A DNA stretch of 50,334 nt from Georgenia thermotolerans (GTDB taxonomy: Bacteria > Actinomycetota > Actinomycetes > Actinomycetales > Actinomycetaceae). The position numbers were made by a program, and so were the translations under genes. How positions within the stretch are numbered: position 1 is the stretch's first letter; each line of letters begins with the position of its first letter. The notes beneath the pieces were generated by a model. That model was not told the DNA's origin, searched no databases, and saw nothing but the letters and a program-made list of their open reading frames with translations. The stretch lies in NCBI RefSeq assembly GCF_009193185.1, contig NZ_VUKF01000035.1, forward strand, positions 1-50,334. The letters run 5' to 3'. This document shows, piece after piece, positions 46,163 to 50,334 of the stretch.

Positions 46163-49100
46163 GACGTGCGTGCCGTTCTCCGAGCCCACCCGCGCGTGGT
46201 TCGACGGCGCCTTCGCGGCCCCGACGCCGGCACAGGAGGGCGCCTGGGACGCCATCGCGTCCGGGCAGCACGCCCTCGTCGTCGCCCCCACCGGGTCGGG
46301 CAAGACCCTCGCGGCGTTCTTGTGGGCGATCGACCAGATGCTCACCGGTGAGGTGCCCGAGGACGCCGAGCGCTGCCGGGTGCTGTACGTCTCCCCGCTC
46401 AAGGCGCTGGCGGCCGACGTCGAGCGCAACCTGCGCTCCCCGCTGGTCGGCATCTCGGCCGCCGCGGCCCGGCTGGGGCAGGCGGTCAACGACGTCCGGG
46501 TCGGCATGCGCACCGGCGACACCCCGGCCGGCGAGCGGCGGCGGATGGCGACCCACCCGCCCGACATCCTCATCACCACCCCCGAGTCCCTCTACCTCGT
46601 GCTCACCTCCGCGGCGCGCGAGGGGCTGCGCGGGGTGCGCACGGTGATCGTCGACGAGATCCACGCCCTGGCCGGCACCAAGCGCGGCGCGCACCTGGCG
46701 TTGTCCCTCGAGCGCCTCGACGCCCTGCTGCCGGCGCCGGCCCAGCGGGTCGGGCTCTCGGCGACCGTGCGCCCGGTGCCCACCGTGGCCACGTTCCTCG
46801 CCGGGCACCGCACGCTGCCCGAGGGCGGCCGCACGGTCCGCGTGGTGGAGCCGGCCAGCAGCAAGGAGCTGCGCATCGACGTCGTCGTGCCTGTCGAGGA
46901 TCTCGCCGACCCCTCCGCCACCCCGCTGCGCACCCCCGCCCACGGCGGTCTGGAGGACGAGGGCCCGGACCTCTCCGGCGCCGCGGCCGGCGCGCCGCCC
47001 GAGCAGCGCCACCCCTCCGTCTGGCCGCACCTGACCGAGCGGGTGGTGGACCTGGTCGCGGCCCACCGCTCGACGATCATCTTCACGAACTCCCGCCGCT
47101 CCGCCGAGCGGCTCACCGCCCGCCTCAACGAGGAGTGGCAGGCCCGCGCCGACGGGGTCGGGGCGGGCGACGCCGCGCGGGCCGCCGGGGCGGCCTGGGC
47201 CGCCGCCACGCCCGGGCAGTCGGGCACCGCGCTGGCCACCGCCCAGGTGGTCGCCCGGGCCCACCACGGCTCGATGAGCCGGGAGGAGCGGGTGCGCACC
47301 GAGACCGAGCTGAAGTCCGGGCGCCTGCGCGCCGTCGTGTCGACCTCCAGCCTCGAGCTCGGCATCGACATGGGCGCGGTGGACCTCGTCGTCCAGGTGG
47401 GCGCCCCGCCGTCGGTGGCCTCGGCGCTGCAGCGCATCGGCCGGGCCGGCCACCAGGTGGGTGCCGTCTCGCACGGCGTCGTGCTGCCCACTCACCGCGG
47501 GGAGCTGCTGCCCGCGGCGGTCTCGGCGGCCCGCGCCCGGGCCGGGCTCATCGAGGAGATCCACGTCCCGGCCAACCCGCTGGACGTCCTCGCCCAGCAG
47601 ATCGTGGCGATGCTCGCCCTCGACGAGCGCACCGTCGAGGAGGTGGCCACGCTCGTGCACCGCGCCGCCCCCTTCGCCACCCTCGGCGAGCGCTCCCTCA
47701 CCGCCGTGCTCGACATGCTCGCCGGGCGCTACCCCAGCGAGGACTTCGCCGAGCTGCGCCCCCGCATCGTGTGGGACCGCACCGCCGGGGTGCTGCGGGG
47801 GCGCCCGGGGGCGCTGCGCCTGGCCGTCACCTCCGGCGGCACCATCCCTGACCGCGGCCTGTACGGGGTGTACCTGGCCACCGGCCCGGTCGCCGAGGGC
47901 GGCCGGACGGCGGCCGACGTCACCTCCGGCGCCCGCGGCACCGGGCGGCGGGTCGGCGAGCTCGACGAGGAGATGGTCTACGAGTCCCGGGTGGGCGACG
48001 TGTTCACCCTCGGCACCAGCACCTGGCGCATCGAGGCCATCACCCCCGACCGGGTGCTCGTCTCCCCCGCCCCCGGGCAGGCCGGCCGCCTGCCGTTCTG
48101 GAAGGGCGACACCCCCGGCCGGCCCGCCGAGCTCGGCCGGGCGCTGGGCGCCACCACCCGGGAGCTGGCCGGCCACCTCGCGGACGGCACCGCGGCCGAG
48201 CGGCTCGCGCGCGCCGGCCTGGACGCCTGGGCCACCGACAACGTCGTCGCCTACCTCGACGCCCAGCGCGAGGCCACCGGCCGGCTGCCGGACGACCGCA
48301 CCATCCTCGTCGAGCGCTTCCGCGACGAGCTCGGGGACTGGCGGGTGGTCATCCACTCCCCCTACGGCGCCCGCGTGCACGCCCCCTGGGCCATGGTGCT
48401 GGCCGGGCGGCTGCACGAGGCCACCGGCATGGACGTCAACGCCGCGCCGAGCGACGACGGCATCGTGCTGCGCCTGCCCGACGTCGACACCACCGCCTCC
48501 GGCCCCCTCGACCTCGCCCAGCTGCTCCTCGACCCCGAGGAGGTCTCCGGCCTGGTCGTGGGGGCGCTGACCGGCTCGGCCCACTTCGCGGCCCGCTTCC
48601 GCGAGGCGGCCGCCCGCTCCCTGCTGCTCCCCCGCCGGCGCCCGGACCGGCGCCAGCCCCTGTGGCAGCAGCGCCAGCGCAGCGCCCAGCTGCTCGCCGT
48701 CGCCGCCCGCTACCCGGACTTCCCGGTCGTGCTCGAGGCGGTGCGCGAATGCCTCCAGGACGACTTCGACGTCCCCGCGCTCACCGAGCTCATGCGCCGC
48801 GTCGCTGCCCGGGACGTGCGGGTGGTGGAGGTGACCACCCAGCTGCCCTCGCCCTTCGCCCGCTCGCTGCTCATGGGCTACATGGCGCAGTTCCTCTACG
48901 GCGACGACGCCCCCCTCGCCGAGCGGCGCGCCGCGGCCCTCACCCTGGACCCCACGCTGCTCGCCGAGCTCGTCGGCTCGGACCTCGGGGACCTCGCGGA
49001 CCTGCTCGACCCCGAGGCGGTGGCGCAGGTGGCGGCCGAGGTGGGGCTGCGGACCGCGGCCGCGCGCGCCAAGGACGCCGAGGGCCTGGTGGACCTCGTG

Positions 49101-50334
49101 CGCCGGCTGGGCCCGCTGACGACGGCGGACCTCGCCGCCCGCGCCGTCGCGCCCGAGGAGGTGCCCGCCTGGCTCGCCGACCTGCAGGGACAGCGCCGCG
49201 TCATGGCGGTGCGGGTGGCCGGCGTGGACCAGTGGGCGGTGGTCGAGGACGCCGGCCGGCTCCGCGACGCCCTCGGGACCGCGCTCCCCCTCGGGCTCCC
49301 GGCCTCGGTGCTCGAGCCGGTGCCGGACCCCCTCGGGGACCTGGTGCGCCGCCACGCCCGCACGCACGGGCCGTTCACCGCCCGCGACGTCGCGGCCCGC
49401 CTCGGCCTCGCCCCCGGGGCGGTGCAGCCGGTGCTGGCCGACCTCGTGCGCACCGGCGCCCTGATCGAGGGCCGGCTCAGCCCGGCCCCGGGGGCCGACG
49501 GCCTGCCGCGGGGCGACGGCGAACCGACGGGCGCCGGCGCGCCGGCGGCCGACGGGAGGCCTGCCGGCGACGGCGCCCCGGCCGGCGACGGCGTCCTCAC
49601 CCTCGTCGCGCCGGACGGCGTGGGCGTGCTCACCGCCCCGCCGGTGGAGTACTGCGACGCCGAGGTCATGCGCCGCATCCGCCGCCGCTCGCTGGCCCGG
49701 CTGCGCAGCGAGGTCGAGCCGGTCATGCCGCAGACGCTCGGGGTGTTCACGCCGCGCTGGCAGCACGTCGCCCCGGTCGGCGCCCGGCCGGACCTGCGCG
49801 GCGCCGACGGCGTCCTCACCGTGGTCGACCAGCTGGCCGGCGCCCTCGTGCCCGCCTCCGCGCTCGAGTCGCTCGTGCTGCCCGCCCGGGTGCGCGACTA
49901 CTCCCCCACCCTGCTCGACGAGCTGACGAGCTCGGGCGAGGTGGTCTGGGTCGGCGGCGGGGCGCTGCCCGGCGTCGACGGCCTGCTCACCCTCCTGCCC
50001 GCCGACGCCGTCGACGAGCTGGCGCCGACGCCGGCCGCCCCCACCCTCACCGAGCTGCACCACCACCTGCTCGCCGCCCTCGCCGGCGGCGGGGGCCGCT
50101 TCTTCCGCGACCTGCTGCCGCCGGACGAGCTCGGCCCCGACGGCCACGCCGCGAGCGCCCGCCCGGCCGAGGTGCTCGAGGCGCTGTGGGACCTGGTGTG
50201 GGCGGGCCGGGTCACCAACGACACCCTCGCCCCCGTCCGCGCCCGCCTCGGCGGCGGGCGCCCCACCCACGCCGCCCCGCGCACCCCCGCGCGCGCCCGG
50301 TCCCTGCGCCCCGGCGCCGGGCTGCGCCGCGCGG
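46161..50334 (+). CDS. lhr: Lhr, large superfamily 2 DNA helicase (C-terminus outside window)
   Basis: ATP-dependent 3'-5' helicase of the Lhr family, involved in DNA repair. 1391 codons are present, out of about 1500 usual. The Q-motif region WFDGAFAAPTPAQEGAWDAI leads to Walker A VVAPTGSGKTLAAFLWAI, VLYVSPLKALAADVERNL, TPESLYLVLTS and DEIH (VIVDEIHALAGTKRG). The second RecA domain has IIFTNSRRSAERLTARLNEEW, STSSLELGIDMGAVDLVVQ and ALQRIGRAGHQVG. The rest is the Lhr core with winged helices, including HSPYGARVHAPWAM. Starts at ATG 46161 or GTG 46170, without a ribosome binding site. Confidence 0.92.
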   Translation, partial: MTCVPFSEPTRAWFDGAFAAPTPAQEGAWDAIASGQHALVVAPTGSGKTLAAFLWAIDQMLTGEVPEDAERCRVLYVSPLKALAADVERNLRSPLVGISAAAARLGQAVNDVRVGMRTGDTPAGERRRMATHPPDILITTPESLYLVLTSAAREGLRGVRTVIVDEIHALAGTKRGAHLALSLERLDALLPAPAQRVGLSATVRPVPTVATFLAGHRTLPEGGRTVRVVEPASSKELRIDVVVPVEDLADPSATPLRTPAHGGLEDEGPDLSGAAAGAPPEQRHPSVWPHLTERVVDLVAAHRSTIIFTNSRRSAERLTARLNEEWQARADGVGAGDAARAAGAAWAAATPGQSGTALATAQVVARAHHGSMSREERVRTETELKSGRLRAVVSTSSLELGIDMGAVDLVVQVGAPPSVASALQRIGRAGHQVGAVSHGVVLPTHRGELLPAAVSAARARAGLIEEIHVPANPLDVLAQQIVAMLALDERTVEEVATLVHRAAPFATLGERSLTAVLDMLAGRYPSEDFAELRPRIVWDRTAGVLRGRPGALRLAVTSGGTIPDRGLYGVYLATGPVAEGGRTAADVTSGARGTGRRVGELDEEMVYESRVGDVFTLGTSTWRIEAITPDRVLVSPAPGQAGRLPFWKGDTPGRPAELGRALGATTRELAGHLADGTAAERLARAGLDAWATDNVVAYLDAQREATGRLPDDRTILVERFRDELGDWRVVIHSPYGARVHAPWAMVLAGRLHEATGMDVNAAPSDDGIVLRLPDVDTTASGPLDLAQLLLDPEEVSGLVVGALTGSAHFAARFREAAARSLLLPRRRPDRRQPLWQQRQRSAQLLAVAARYPDFPVVLEAVRECLQDDFDVPALTELMRRVAARDVRVVEVTTQLPSPFARSLLMGYMAQFLYGDDAPLAERRAAALTLDPTLLAELVGSDLGDLADLLDPEAVAQVAAEVGLRTAAARAKDAEGLVDLVRRLGPLTTADLAARAVAPEEVPAWLADLQGQRRVMAVRVAGVDQWAVVEDAGRLRDALGTALPLGLPASVLEPVPDPLGDLVRRHARTHGPFTARDVAARLGLAPGAVQPVLADLVRTGALIEGRLSPAPGADGLPRGDGEPTGAGAPAADGRPAGDGAPAGDGVLTLVAPDGVGVLTAPPVEYCDAEVMRRIRRRSLARLRSEVEPVMPQTLGVFTPRWQHVAPVGARPDLRGADGVLTVVDQLAGALVPASALESLVLPARVRDYSPTLLDELTSSGEVVWVGGGALPGVDGLLTLLPADAVDELAPTPAAPTLTELHHHLLAALAGGGGRFFRDLLPPDELGPDGHAASARPAEVLEALWDLVWAGRVTNDTLAPVRARLGGGRPTHAAPRTPARARSLRPGAGLRRA

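Noticed and set aside
46143-50270. 1375-codon minus-strand frame opposite lhr
   Set aside because: No recognisable domain and typical shadow composition; the plus strand encodes Lhr with all helicase motifs.

Overview
This 50.3 kb window is chromosomal core DNA from a very high-GC actinobacterium. The order of the genes (mraZ-to-murG division cluster; lexA, LysM gene, nrdR; hflX, miaA, dapF; miaB, gluABCD, recX, recA, DUF3046) matches the arrangement known from Corynebacterium, Mycobacterium and the Micrococcales. MurE carries DDPH where diaminopimelate-adding enzymes carry DNPR. This suggests a peptidoglycan with lysine or ornithine at position 3 and points to Micrococcales rather than mycobacteria. 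I saw no rRNA, tRNA, insertion sequence, prophage or CRISPR array.

Layout. (1) 1-11355, minus strand: the dcw cluster mraZ, rsmH, ftsL-like, ftsI, murE, murF, mraY, murD, ftsW, murG (murG runs off the left edge). From rsmH onward nearly every junction overlaps by 1-8 bases, so this is one translationally coupled transcript. (2) 11356-12001: a 646-base non-coding region with the mraZ promoter, an inverted pair of TGGNG double boxes, and a tandem array of six ~45-base units, each with two TGG boxes about 10 bases apart. This looks like an unusually large MraZ operator and is the most interesting structure here. (3) 12002-24394: DUF3040, dinB, a spermidine-synthase-fold protein, a cold-shock protein, an MFS transporter, a PAC2 protein, a HelD-type ATPase, serA, an aldo/keto reductase and an acyl-CoA ligase. 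(4) 24498-31360: nrdR and an SOS-controlled LysM gene divergent from lexA (three LexA boxes between them), then ldh, dinG and hflX. (5) 31546-40150: a methyltransferase, a conserved unknown protein, dapF-miaA, a coupled YbjN pair, a GNAT protein, miaB and a lone gcvT. (6) 40332-43793: a gluABCD-type glutamate uptake operon with a CRP/GlxR-like site. (7) 43962-50334: recX-recA with a LexA box, DUF3046, and the Lhr helicase running off the right edge.

The genes fall into a few joint programmes. The dcw cluster makes lipid II precursors and the septal synthase FtsW/FtsI, probably under MraZ feedback. LexA, RecA, RecX and the LysM protein form the SOS circuit, with the LysM protein a likely division brake. 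MiaA and MiaB act in sequence on tRNA adenosine 37. GluABCD imports glutamate. Many monocistronic genes have a TANNNT -10 element 6-9 bases before the start codon, which implies leaderless mRNAs.

All assignments come from reading the sequence without database searches. Start codons were chosen from ribosome binding sites, overlaps and -10 spacing.
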